Assembly: GCA_963726405.1 (NCBI GenBank)
Contig: CAVSCF010000002.1
Location: 1 to 64,000 of the forward strand
Length of the DNA stretch: 64,000 bases
DNA from: JAOUJD01 sp963726405
GTDB taxonomy: Bacteria; Pseudomonadota; Gammaproteobacteria; Burkholderiales; Burkholderiaceae_F
Direction of reading: 5' to 3'
The notes below the pieces were generated by a model. It saw only the letters and a list, made by a program, of their open reading frames with translations, was not told the origin of the DNA and did not search any database. Position 1 is the first letter of the stretch, and every line of letters starts with the position of its first letter. Below are positions 9,022-17,268 of this stretch, in pieces. The position numbers and the translations under genes are program-made.

Positions 9022-9303
9022 ATGACGTCGCAAGCAACGGGTTCGGAAGATATACAGACAGGCAGGGCATTCAATCGCTCGATGGGGCTGCTCGCTACCG
9101 TCGCGATCGCGGCCACGGTCGGACTGGTGGCCGGCAATGAGCCTGGGAGCGAGCCACATCGGAACGCATTGCAGGCCGATGCCAATGAGCAGCGGCCAGT
9201 CGGCGCGACTGTTCCCGGTGTGGATGTTCCGTTCGCGGCTCCATCGCATTTCCTGGACTCCACGTTGTCCCGGCCGGAACCAGGCAGCGACCAGCACGGC
9301 TGA
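9022..9303 (+). CDS. Small single-pass membrane protein, hypothetical
   Basis: A 93-residue frame starts at ATG 9022, 7 bases after a GGAGAG ribosome site. It has a polar N-terminus with charged residues, one hydrophobic helix (about residues 21-38, MGLLATVAIAATVGLVAG) and a Pro/Ser-rich tail. I do not recognise the family. A strong intrinsic terminator follows 20 bases after the stop, which supports a real short transcript. It lies just downstream of the IS30 remnant. Confidence 0.55.
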   Translation: MTSQATGSEDIQTGRAFNRSMGLLATVAIAATVGLVAGNEPGSEPHRNALQADANEQRPVGATVPGVDVPFAAPSHFLDSTLSRPEPGSDQHG

Positions 9304-9323
9304 GGCGAACCCGGATGCTGAAC

Positions 9324-9353
9324 GAAGAGGGGCCGCGGTAGCGGCCCCTCTTC
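9324..9353 (+). terminator. Hairpin terminator after small membrane protein
   Basis: GAAGAGGGGCCGC-GGTA-GCGGCCCCTCTTC is a perfect 13-base-pair stem with a four-base loop, 20 bases downstream of the stop at 9303. Only a short A/T stretch follows, so it may work in both directions and also serve the minus-strand GNAT gene that ends at 9481. Confidence 0.8.
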
Positions 9354-9480
9354 ATTGCAGGTTCCCTGGTTCCACCAGAAGCCACACGTCTGCGTTCTGG
9401 ATCGCGCCGGTTCAGCTGACGGTCGAAAGCGAGCGCTGGTCCGGCTCCGCTCTCGAAGCCGTTCCCAACACATTCATCTC

Positions 9481-9954
9481 CTACAACTCGCGCGCAAGAA
9501 ACAGTGCGTCGGCCACCGGGTTGAAGACGTAGGGTTCGGTCGGCTTGAAGCCGAGCGCCGTGTAGAGCGCGACCGCCGCGGCCATGCTCGGGATCGTGTC
9601 GAGGCACATCCGCGCATAACCAGCCGCCCGCGCCTCGTCGCAAAGCCGTTCAGCGAGCCGCCGGCCGAGCCGCCCGCCGCGCGCATCCGGACGCAGGTAC
9701 AGCCGCTTCATCTCGCACGTGCGGTCATCGACTGGACGCAGCGCGACGCAGCCGACGGCCTCGGTCCCGCGCCACGCGAGCAGGATCCGCCCCGCGGGGG
9801 GCGCGTACTTGCCCGGCAGGTCCGCCAGTTCGGCTTCGAAGCCCTGGAAGCCGAGGTCGATGTCGAGCCCATCCGCGTACTCGCGAAAGAGTCGTCGCAC
9901 CTCGGGAAGGTCCCGCGGCAGTTCCGCGGGCCGGATGTCGATGGTCGTGGTCAT
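9481..9954 (-). CDS. GNAT family N-acetyltransferase
   Basis: A 157-residue protein with the GNAT fold. Motif A appears as MKRLYLRPDARGGRLGRRLA (about 84-103), with the acetyl-CoA pyrophosphate loop R/Q-x-x-G-x-G/A seen as RGGRLG. The family ending is ALYTALGFKPTEPYVFNP. It begins at ATG 9954 (MTTTIDIRPAELPRD); longer readings upstream add unrelated Arg/Pro-rich sequence. The acceptor substrate is unknown. It resembles the many stand-alone GNATs next to stress or transport genes. Confidence 0.87.
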   Translation of the reverse strand: MTTTIDIRPAELPRDLPEVRRLFREYADGLDIDLGFQGFEAELADLPGKYAPPAGRILLAWRGTEAVGCVALRPVDDRTCEMKRLYLRPDARGGRLGRRLAERLCDEARAAGYARMCLDTIPSMAAAVALYTALGFKPTEPYVFNPVADALFLAREL

Positions 9955-10016
9955 CTCGCCAGCCGGGCGCGCGCGAGGCGGCCCGACGACGAGCGTACCT
10001 TGCCGGCCCGCAGCGG

Positions 10017-10208
10017 TCAGTGCGGCCGTCCGTGCGGCGGCTTCGCCAGCAGTTGCTGCAGGGTCGCGGGGTCGACCGGCTTGGTCAGGCGGTAGTCGAT
10101 GCCCGCGTTCTGCGAGCGGCGGCGGTCCACGTCCTGTCCATAGCCCGTGACCGCGACCCGCGGCGTCTCCTCGAACTCGGGATCGAGCCGCAGGCGGCGC
10201 GGGTCGAG
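10017..10208 (-). pseudogene. Response-regulator receiver fragment (C-terminal third only)
   Basis: The visible protein reads RLRLDPEFEETPRVAVTGYG and then QDVDRRRSQNAGIDYRLTKP, ending VDPATLQQLLAK. This corresponds to beta4 (with the switch Thr in AVTGYG), alpha4, beta5 (with the conserved Lys of L-T-K-P) and alpha5 of a CheY-like receiver domain, typical of hybrid kinase tails. The phosphoacceptor Asp half is missing, and upstream sequence in the same frame is unrelated. It is most likely a leftover of a deleted hybrid histidine kinase or CheB-like gene. Confidence 0.6.
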
Positions 10209-10513
10209 GTCCGGTTTCCGGTCCGGGGACACGGGTGCTGCCATCCTGCTGTCCTGTCTCCCGGCCCGGCGGACGCGCGAAAGCGCGGTTAGCCACGCGG
10301 GCCGTGAGCGCCCGTGGCACCTCACGTGCCCGGCGGGGCGCCTGCATCACGCCGAACCTCCGCGGCCGTGCCCGCGCGATGTGATTTGTCGACACGCCGG
10401 ACACCGAAGACTCCATCGCGACAAATCGCGTGCACTCCCATCATGCGTTCCATCGAGTCAGGTGATTCGATGCGAGCCGAAAAGCTCGAATTCCCCCCTC
10501 CCAGGAGCACATC
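10209..10513. other. No gene seen; leader region of the small exported protein
   Basis: About 300 bases without a supported gene. The last 60 bases, before the AGGAG ribosome site at about 10502, probably carry the promoter for the exported protein at 10514, but no clear -35/-10 pair stands out. Confidence 0.4.
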
Positions 10514-10792
10514 ATGAACATCCGCAAACCGCTGTCCGTTCTCGCATTCGTCGCTTTCGCCGCGCCGCTCGCTGCCCACGCCGACGCCCCGTCCGGCGAG
10601 TTCTATGACCTGTACCAGAAGCTCAGCGTCGACCGCACAGCCTTGGCGGCCGACCGTGACGACGCGCGTCAGGGCACCGAGTTCTCCGCGTGGACGCTGA
10701 TCGACGAAAGCAAGGCCGCCCGCACCGTCATCACCCGCGATGACGTCCGCCGCGAGCTGGCGTTGTCGCCCATGCCCGACGTCAAGGCGTGA
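10514..10792 (+). CDS. Small exported (periplasmic) protein, hypothetical
   Basis: This 92-residue protein has a clear Sec signal peptide (MNIRKPLSVLAFVAFAAPLAAHA, cleavage after AHA) and a short acidic mature part of about 69 residues with no Cys. The pattern resembles small DUF4148-type periplasmic proteins of Burkholderiales, but the match is weak. ATG 10514 follows an AGGAG site at 8-base spacing. A strong terminator sits 17 bases after the stop, so it is expressed alone. Function unknown. Confidence 0.75.
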   Translation: MNIRKPLSVLAFVAFAAPLAAHADAPSGEFYDLYQKLSVDRTALAADRDDARQGTEFSAWTLIDESKAARTVITRDDVRRELALSPMPDVKA

Positions 10793-10808
10793 ACCGGTGA
10801 CCTGGAAC

Positions 10809-10837
10809 GAAGGGCGCCTCCGGGCGCCCTTCTTTTT
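10809..10837 (+). terminator. Rho-independent terminator
   Basis: A perfect 10-base-pair stem GAAGGGCGCC-TCCG-GGCGCCCTTC followed by TTTTT, 17 bases after the stop of the small exported protein. This is the clearest intrinsic terminator in the window. Confidence 0.92.
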
Positions 10838-10945
10838 CCCCACTTTTCGTTGCAGGCGCGCACCACCGGTCAGTCTTTCTGCTGCGACGCAGCGCCGATA
10901 GCTACAATCGATGACTCGACGATTACAGAAGGCGGTCTTCGGGTC

Positions 10946-13060
10946 ATGGACAAGAAGGTCGGCGGTCCGCCCGCCGGCAGCAGCGGCGGCAAGGGCAAGG
11001 CAGGCAAGGAACCGCCGGCCCCCGCGACCAACTTCATCCGCAACATCATCGCGGCGGACCTCGCACGTGGCACGTACGAGCCCCGCCAGTGGGGCGGCCG
11101 CCCCGGCGTGTACGACGTCCACGCCGGCGCGCCGGCCGACCCGGCCAGGATCCGCACGCGCTTTCCGCCTGAGCCCAACGGCTACCTGCACATCGGCCAT
11201 GCCAAGAGCATTTGCCTGAATTTCGGGCTGGCGCGCGACTTCGGCGGGCGCTGCCACATGCGGTTCGACGACACCAACCCGGTCAAGGAAGACCAGGAGT
11301 TCGTCGAAGGCATCCTCGATACCGTGCGCTGGCTCGGCTTCGATTGGCAGCACGGCCACGAGTCGAACCTGTACCACGCAAGCGATTACTTCGAGGACAT
11401 GTATCGCTTCGCCGAGTACCTCATCCAGACCGGCTACGCGTTCGTCGACGAGCAGACCGCCGACGAGATGCGCGAGACGCGCGGCACCCTGACCGAGCGC
11501 GGCCTGAATTCGCCGTACCGCGACCGTCCGATCGAGGAATCCCTGCGGCTGTTCCGCGAGATGCGCGCCGGGCAGCACGCCGAAGGCAGCATGATCCTGC
11601 GCGCCAAGATCGACATGCAGTCGCCCAACATCAACATGCGCGACCCGGCGATCTATCGCATCCGCTTTGCCGAGCACCACATGACCGGCGACGCGTGGAA
11701 GGTCTATCCGATGTACTCGTATGCGCATCCGATCGAGGACGCGCTGGAGAACATCACCCACTCGATCTGCACCCTGGAGTTCGAGGACCAGCGGCCCTTC
11801 TACGACTGGGTGCTGGAGCGCATCGTGCCGCTGTTGCGCCGACCGCAGTACGAGGCGGCCAAGGCGATGCTCGACGGGATCTTCGACGGCGGGATCGAGA
11901 GCCGGCGCGAGTTCGCGCTTCGTTGCCGCAATGTCGCCGAGGAGCGGCCGGACAAGCTGGGGCACAGCCGCTACGAGCGCCGCGCCGAGGCGATGTTCGC
12001 CAGCTGGTCGAAGAACCCGGACCTCGCCGCGCAGGACGCCGACGAGTTCTTCAAGCTCCTGCGCGAGCACACGCAACACTTCACGCCGCTGCTGCAGGCC
12101 GCCCTCGACGAGCGCAAGGCCAATCCCTTCCTGCTGCCGCACCAGTACGAGTTCAATCGCCTGAACCTCAGCTACGTTGTGATGAGCAAGCGCAAGCTGA
12201 TCCAGCTCGTCGAAGACAGGATCGTGGACGGCTGGGACGACCCGCGCATGCCGACCATCGTGGGCCTGCGGCGCCGCGGCTACACGCCGCAATCGCTGCA
12301 GCTCTTTTCCGAGCGCACGGGTGTCAGCAAGAGCCCGCAGTGGATCGACTACGCGCTGCTCGAACAGGCGCTGCGCGACGATCTCGACGCCCGCGCCCCG
12401 CGTGCGGTCGCGGTGCTGAAGCCGATCAGGCTCGTGCTGACCAACTTCCCGGCCGACCTCAGCGAAGACACGACGCCGCCCGTGCATCCGCACAAGCCGG
12501 AGCTCGGCGTGCGCACCATCCCGCTGCGCCGCGAGTTGTGGATCGAGGCGGACGACTTCATGGAGAACGCTCCGGCCGACTTCTACCGCCTGGCCCTCGG
12601 TCCGGGCGGCGCGCCGGGCCAGCCGGTGCGGCTGCGCTACGGCTATGTGATCCGGGCGACCGGCGTGCTGAAGAACACCGCCGGCGAGGTGGTCGAGGTG
12701 CACGCGGAGTACCTGCCGCAGACCCGGAGCGGCACGCCGGGCGCCAGCAGCGTCAAGACGAAGGCCGCGATCCACTGGCTGCCGGTGGAAGACAGCATCC
12801 CGGCCGAGATCCGCGTGTTCGACCGGCTGTTCAACGAACCGCAGCCCGACGCAGCCGGCGACTTCATGACGGTCATCAACCGGGACAGCAAGACGGTGCT
12901 GCGCGCCTTCGTCGAACCTTCGCTCGCGTACGCGAAGCCAGACGACAAGTTCCAGTTCGAGCGCAACGGGTACTTCGTCGCCGACCTGAAGGATCACACG
13001 CGGGAAATGCCGGTGTTCAACCTGGCCGTGTCGTTGAAGGATTCGTGGTCCGGACGTTAG
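10946..13060 (+). CDS. glnS: Glutaminyl-tRNA synthetase with an extra ~100-residue insertion
   Basis: A 704-residue class I synthetase that charges tRNA-Gln. The Rossmann catalytic core has the HIGH motif in PEPNGYLHIGHAKS (75-88), MRFDDTNP and the KMSKS counterpart VMSKRK (412-417). The C-terminal anticodon-binding beta-barrels follow. ATG 10946 gives MDKKVGG and a roughly 28-residue basic/Gly-rich N-terminal extension; E. coli GlnRS has about 554 residues. The excess lies mainly in residues 296-395, inserted between LEFEDQRPFYDWVLERI and PHQYEFNRLNLSYVVMSKRK, which are normally almost adjacent. The insert is charged and probably helical, and I do not recognise it. The flanking core is intact, so the enzyme is probably functional. 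Confidence 0.95.
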   Translation: MDKKVGGPPAGSSGGKGKAGKEPPAPATNFIRNIIAADLARGTYEPRQWGGRPGVYDVHAGAPADPARIRTRFPPEPNGYLHIGHAKSICLNFGLARDFGGRCHMRFDDTNPVKEDQEFVEGILDTVRWLGFDWQHGHESNLYHASDYFEDMYRFAEYLIQTGYAFVDEQTADEMRETRGTLTERGLNSPYRDRPIEESLRLFREMRAGQHAEGSMILRAKIDMQSPNINMRDPAIYRIRFAEHHMTGDAWKVYPMYSYAHPIEDALENITHSICTLEFEDQRPFYDWVLERIVPLLRRPQYEAAKAMLDGIFDGGIESRREFALRCRNVAEERPDKLGHSRYERRAEAMFASWSKNPDLAAQDADEFFKLLREHTQHFTPLLQAALDERKANPFLLPHQYEFNRLNLSYVVMSKRKLIQLVEDRIVDGWDDPRMPTIVGLRRRGYTPQSLQLFSERTGVSKSPQWIDYALLEQALRDDLDARAPRAVAVLKPIRLVLTNFPADLSEDTTPPVHPHKPELGVRTIPLRRELWIEADDFMENAPADFYRLALGPGGAPGQPVRLRYGYVIRATGVLKNTAGEVVEVHAEYLPQTRSGTPGASSVKTKAAIHWLPVEDSIPAEIRVFDRLFNEPQPDAAGDFMTVINRDSKTVLRAFVEPSLAYAKPDDKFQFERNGYFVADLKDHTREMPVFNLAVSLKDSWSGR

Positions 13061-13138
13061 CCGGCGCGTGCCAGGCGTTCAGCCCACGCGCAGCGCGGCC
13101 ATCAGCGCCGCACCAACGCCCCGCGCGCCGCGCGCCCG

Positions 13139-15571
13139 CTAATCGGAATGATCGCTGACGTCGCCGGCCGGTGGATCGGCGGGCATGGCCTTCGCTGACC
13201 GCGGCGCGGGCTTCCGCTTTGCGTCCAGCTTCGCCAGCACCTCGTCGCGATAGATCGGCCGAAACGTGCTGCCGGGCCGCAGCAGCCCGCGCTCCTTCTG
13301 CAGGAACGCGAGCACGGTCGCCGCCGAATGCACCCAGTTGCGACCTCCCGATTCGGCGAAGCCGGCGCCGCCCGTCGTGCCCCGCGCGCCGAGCGGATGA
13401 TCCTTGGAGTCCTTGCCCATCCAGAACCCGAGCACGACGCCACGCTCGGGACGCTCGGCAGTGCCGGGCACCCACAGGATCAGCCACACGTCGGAGGTCT
13501 TGCCGTCCGCGTTGGTCGCGGTCCCCGTCTTGCCGGCGATCTCCCCGGCCTTGTCCAGAGGGAAGGCGAGCATCCGCTTCTTCTTCTCGTCGGGCTTCAG
13601 CTTCCAGACCTCGTCGCTCAGCGGGTCGAGTCCAGGGATGACGCCGCTGCGCAGCGCCGAGGCCGTGCCGGTGGCCATGTCGAGCGGGGCCTTGAGCAGT
13701 TCGGTCATCGCCGCCGACACGGCGGGATGGACCACCCGCTCCTGCACCGGCCGGTTGTCTCCCCTCGTGTCGCATGCCTTCGGCTGCCCTTCGCCATCCT
13801 TGTAGAGCAGAGACTTTCCGTCGTGGCAGATGTCGTTCGCGAAGCGCGGCGTCACTCGATAGCCGCCGTTGAGGAAGGCCGCCGTCGTCGCCATCGACAG
13901 CGGGTTGACCTCGGAGGCGCCAATCGCCGTGGTCGGGTACGGCTGAAGGACGTGTTTCGCATCGCGCGGCATCCCGAGGCGATAGGTCAGTTCGATCACG
14001 TTCTTGATCCCGGCCCGCGCGCCGGCACGCATCGCGGCCGTGTTGCGCGACTCGCCGAGCGCGACCCGGCACGAGATGGACCCGCGGTATTCGGGTTGCG
14101 ACTTCGAATGAAAGTTCTCGATCTTCTTCGCGCCCCGGCCGCGCCCCAGCGGAACGAGGATCGGCGCATCGAGGACCGTGCAGCGGTCGAGCACGCTGGC
14201 GACGATCTCCTCGACGGTGTCGGGCGGCGCTTCCCCGGCCAGTGATTCCCGCGTGAGCTGCTCGACCAGGCCGCCGTACGTGAAGACCTTGAAGGTCGAT
14301 CCCGGCTGGCGCCAGCCGGTGGCCATCACGTCATATTTCTGCCGCGTGAAGTTCACGTTGCCGACCTCGGCGAGCACATCGCCGGCGAAATCGACGGCGA
14401 ACGCTCCGGCGCGCAACTGGTCGTTGTCGCCGTCATTCCTGTGGCGGGCGAGGTAGGTGCGCAGCGTCAGATCGACCGCCTTCTCGAGAACGTCCTGCAG
14501 CCCGTCGTCGCGCGTGATCGAGATGGTCAGACCGCCCTTGTTGATCGGAAAACGGTCCTTGTAGAGGATGCGCACGCGCTCCAGGAAGTAATCGTGCGTC
14601 CCGCAGCCGGGTGCGGACGCGACGATTTCACCGCGCAACGACTGGGCGACGCGGGTCGACGCACGCACGAACTCGACCTCGGTGATCATGCCCTCGTCGA
14701 GCATCAGTTCGAGCACGCGCGTGGCGCCGCGCGTCGTCTCCGCCCAGTTCGCGTCGCGGATCTCCTCGCGTGTCTTGAGCGATGGATCGACCGAGAACGC
14801 GCGATCGGGCAGCGCGGGCCGGTTGATGAGCGAAACGACGAAGGCCACCTGATGCAGAGCCAGGTCCCTTGCCGGCTTGCCGAAGTAGGCGCGGCTCGCC
14901 GCTTCGATCCCGTACTGCCCGCGGCCGAAGTACGGCATGTTCACGTACTTCAGCAGCAACTGCTCCTTTGGAAACTCGCGCGCGATGCGCAGGGCCGTGA
15001 CGATGTCGCCGATCTTCTCGAGTTCGGTCGAACGCCGCCCGGTGCCGCCGCGAAGATGCTTCGCGATCTGCATCTCGAGCGTCGACGCCCCCGACCGGCT
15101 TTCCTGCAGGAGCTGCTTCAAGACCGCTCGCAGGAGAGCGCCCTTGTCGACCCCCTCGTGCAGGAAGAAGTTCTTGTCCTCCGAGGCGAGAATCGCCTTG
15201 GTGAACAGCGGCGGGATGTCGGCCGGATCGTCGATCAGGATGCGGTGTTCGGCCGACGATATGCAGGCGAGCGTTCTGTGGTCCTCGGAAACGACTTCGG
15301 ACTCCGAGGCAAAGTAGGCGGGGTAGCGTAACCGCGATATGGCGGCGCCATCGATGCCGAGTTCGGTGTCGACACGGTCCGCATACCGACCATCCAGCGT
15401 CTCGACGATGCGCTCGAATCCGAAGTAGCCCAGCGCGCCGATCGCGACGGTGGCACCCACGGCGATGAGGAGCCACTTGAGGGACCTGCCGAGGACACGA
15501 ACGACCGTCCAGGGCAGCGTGAGGATGAGACGCGTGAAACGGTTGAGGCGTTGCTGTGTGTCCTGCTCCAT
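13139..15571 (-). CDS. Class A penicillin-binding protein (glycosyltransferase/transpeptidase)
   Basis: An 810-residue bifunctional peptidoglycan synthase anchored by one N-terminal transmembrane helix (about 32-52). The GT51 domain includes AILASEDKNFFLHEGVD (catalytic Glu) and RSGASTLEMQIAKHLRG. The transpeptidase domain has the S-x-x-K box in QPGSTFK (Ser425), S-R-N in GESRNTAAM and K-T-G in GKTGTATNADG (Lys681). GT51 motif 2 departs from the usual Q-G-G-S-T-I-T-Q-Q, and the proteins are closer to the divergent PBP1-like group. It is convergent with glnS with 78 bases between the stops, and stands alone. Confidence 0.92.
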   Translation of the reverse strand: MEQDTQQRLNRFTRLILTLPWTVVRVLGRSLKWLLIAVGATVAIGALGYFGFERIVETLDGRYADRVDTELGIDGAAISRLRYPAYFASESEVVSEDHRTLACISSAEHRILIDDPADIPPLFTKAILASEDKNFFLHEGVDKGALLRAVLKQLLQESRSGASTLEMQIAKHLRGGTGRRSTELEKIGDIVTALRIAREFPKEQLLLKYVNMPYFGRGQYGIEAASRAYFGKPARDLALHQVAFVVSLINRPALPDRAFSVDPSLKTREEIRDANWAETTRGATRVLELMLDEGMITEVEFVRASTRVAQSLRGEIVASAPGCGTHDYFLERVRILYKDRFPINKGGLTISITRDDGLQDVLEKAVDLTLRTYLARHRNDGDNDQLRAGAFAVDFAGDVLAEVGNVNFTRQKYDVMATGWRQPGSTFKVFTYGGLVEQLTRESLAGEAPPDTVEEIVASVLDRCTVLDAPILVPLGRGRGAKKIENFHSKSQPEYRGSISCRVALGESRNTAAMRAGARAGIKNVIELTYRLGMPRDAKHVLQPYPTTAIGASEVNPLSMATTAAFLNGGYRVTPRFANDICHDGKSLLYKDGEGQPKACDTRGDNRPVQERVVHPAVSAAMTELLKAPLDMATGTASALRSGVIPGLDPLSDEVWKLKPDEKKKRMLAFPLDKAGEIAGKTGTATNADGKTSDVWLILWVPGTAERPERGVVLGFWMGKDSKDHPLGARGTTGGAGFAESGGRNWVHSAATVLAFLQKERGLLRPGSTFRPIYRDEVLAKLDAKRKPAPRSAKAMPADPPAGDVSDHSD

Positions 15572-15807
15572 TGCCTTCTTGCTTCCGGTTCGGACCGGCT
15601 CGATGCGGGCGCAATTCTGCTATGCGCCGCGCAGCGGGACCATCCCATTCACGCGAGCGATGCGAGCTCGTCGAGGTGCCCTGGCTGCTGTATGGCAGGC
15701 GCGCGGCAAGGAGTTCGCTGGAGTCTCGCCCGCGCTCGCCGCGCTATGTGCCCTTCGTTCGCATCGCACCGAAGTGCCGGTGCAACGGCCCTATTTCCGT
15801 GGCCCGC

Positions 15808-16956
15808 TCACAGTTTGCGCGCGATGAGGTCCTTCATCACCTCGTTGGAGCCGCCGTAGATGCGTTGCGCGCGCGAATCGGCGTACATGCGCGCGATCGG
15901 GTACTCGGTCATGTAGCCGTAGCCTCCGAAGAGTTGCAGGCACTCGTCCACGACCTTGCACTGCTGCTCGCTGCACCACCACTTGACCATGTACGCCGCC
16001 TCGTTGTCGAGCGTGCCGTCGACGAAGCGCTGGATGGCGTCGTTGACGAAACTGCGCACCACGTGCGCGATCGTCGCGACTTCGGCCAGCTTGAAGCGCG
16101 TGTTCTGGAACTCGGCCAACGGCTGGCCGAAGGCCTTCCGCTCGCGGGTGTACTCCAGCGTGACTTCCAGCGCACGTTCGATGACTGCGGCCGCCGGCAC
16201 GCCGATGAAGAGTCGCTCGTAGGGCAGCTGCGACATCATCTGGGCAAAGCCCTCGCCTTCCGTTGCGCCGAGCAGATTGGCAACCGGCACGCGCACCCCC
16301 TCGAAGGCGAGTTCGCAGGTGTCGGAGGCGTGCATGCCGAGCTTCTCGAGCCGCCGGCCCACGCTGAAGCCCGGAAGGTCTTCGGTTTCCAGCACGATCA
16401 GCGATACCCCCTTGGCGCCTTCGCCGCCGGTGCGGCAGGCGAGCACCAGCAGCGAGCAGGTCGCGCCGTTGGTGATGAACGTCTTCGCGCCGTCGATGAC
16501 GTAGTGATCGCCGTCGCGCCGCGCACGGGTGCGCAGCGCCTTGAGGTCCGACCCGCCGCCGGGCTCGGTCATTCCGATCGCGCCGAAGTGCTCGCCGCTG
16601 ACCATCTTCGGCAGCCAGCGACGCTTCTGCTCTTCGCTGCCGTAATCCAGCACGTAGTGCGCAGCCAGCGAATGCACGCCGCCGCCGGGCGGCACTTCGG
16701 CCCGCGTAAGCTCGTCCTGCACCACCAGCTGCCAGGCGGCGCTGACGCCGGCTCCGCCGTACGCCTCGGGCATCTCGGGCAGCAGGAAGCCCATCGAACC
16801 GAGCTTGCGCCAGGCGTCGCGCGGCATCTCGCCCGCGCGACGCCACGCGTCCATGCGCGGCGCGATCTCTCCGGCAACGTAGCGGCGGACCTGGTCACGG
16901 AAGGCCTCGACGTCGTCGTCCATCCAGGCGTGACGGTGCAGGCGGGGGAGCGGCAT
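15808..16956 (-). CDS. Acyl-CoA dehydrogenase
   Basis: A 382-residue flavoenzyme of the ACAD family that introduces the alpha-beta double bond into acyl-CoA. Landmarks are the FAD/substrate motif GAIGMTEPGGGSDLKAL (about 118-134), the W-F/I-T-like stretch IDGAKTFITNG and the C-terminal signature LQLFGGYGYMTEYPIAR followed by QRIYGGSNEVMKDL. The position that is Glu in medium-chain enzymes (Y-E-G-T) reads G-G-S-N-E, as in long-chain or branched-chain subgroups where the base lies elsewhere. It begins at ATG 16956 and is divergent from fadD, so acyl-CoA produced by FadD is a natural substrate. Confidence 0.93.
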   Translation of the reverse strand: MPLPRLHRHAWMDDDVEAFRDQVRRYVAGEIAPRMDAWRRAGEMPRDAWRKLGSMGFLLPEMPEAYGGAGVSAAWQLVVQDELTRAEVPPGGGVHSLAAHYVLDYGSEEQKRRWLPKMVSGEHFGAIGMTEPGGGSDLKALRTRARRDGDHYVIDGAKTFITNGATCSLLVLACRTGGEGAKGVSLIVLETEDLPGFSVGRRLEKLGMHASDTCELAFEGVRVPVANLLGATEGEGFAQMMSQLPYERLFIGVPAAAVIERALEVTLEYTRERKAFGQPLAEFQNTRFKLAEVATIAHVVRSFVNDAIQRFVDGTLDNEAAYMVKWWCSEQQCKVVDECLQLFGGYGYMTEYPIARMYADSRAQRIYGGSNEVMKDLIARKL

Positions 16957-17268
16957 GGAGGCTTTCGCAAAGGGGACCCGTCAATGCTAGAGCGCACATC
17001 CGCCTTGGTGCGACGCGCAGCCGCCTCTAGAGGCGTCCTTCAGGCCGGTCCCGGCCGTTCTCCCCGGCAGCGCGGCGCCCGTGCCGGAGTTGCCGGCGCG
17101 AAGGCCGGCGCGTCGGGGGAGCCGGCATGACCGGACTGTGCAAGGCGACCGCCCTGCCCGACGCCATTCCCCGGCCGGTGCCGTGCCTGTCCGTTGTCAT
17201 CGCGCACAACGGCGCTTCCTGAGTGGGCTAAGTTCCGGCGATGGACCTTTCGACCTCACGGTTTTTGC
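16957..17268. promoter_or_regulatory. Divergent promoter region between acyl-CoA dehydrogenase and fadD
   Basis: A 312-base region with no supported gene. It contains a perfect 14-base palindrome CGCCTCTAGAGGCG at 17022-17035 and a GC-rich inverted segment (GCCGGCGCG repeated) near 17090-17120. A fatty-acid-responsive repressor could bind here, but no known FadR or PsrA site is evident. Confidence 0.45.

Noticed and set aside
8832..9473. A minus-strand frame of about 210 codons beside the IS30 relic
   Set aside because: No start with a ribosome site and no recognisable domain; it runs through the terminator hairpin and the small plus-strand gene.
10322..12997. A minus-strand open frame of about 890 codons opposite glnS
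   Set aside because: No recognisable motif and it lies antisense to a clear GlnRS with HIGH and KMSKS-type motifs.
11212..13158. A plus-strand frame of about 650 codons within glnS
   Set aside because: Out-of-frame reading of glnS, rich in Arg, Ala and Pro.
15556..17130. A plus-strand frame of about 520 codons opposite the acyl-CoA dehydrogenase
   Set aside because: Low-complexity translation; the minus strand has a full ACAD family protein.
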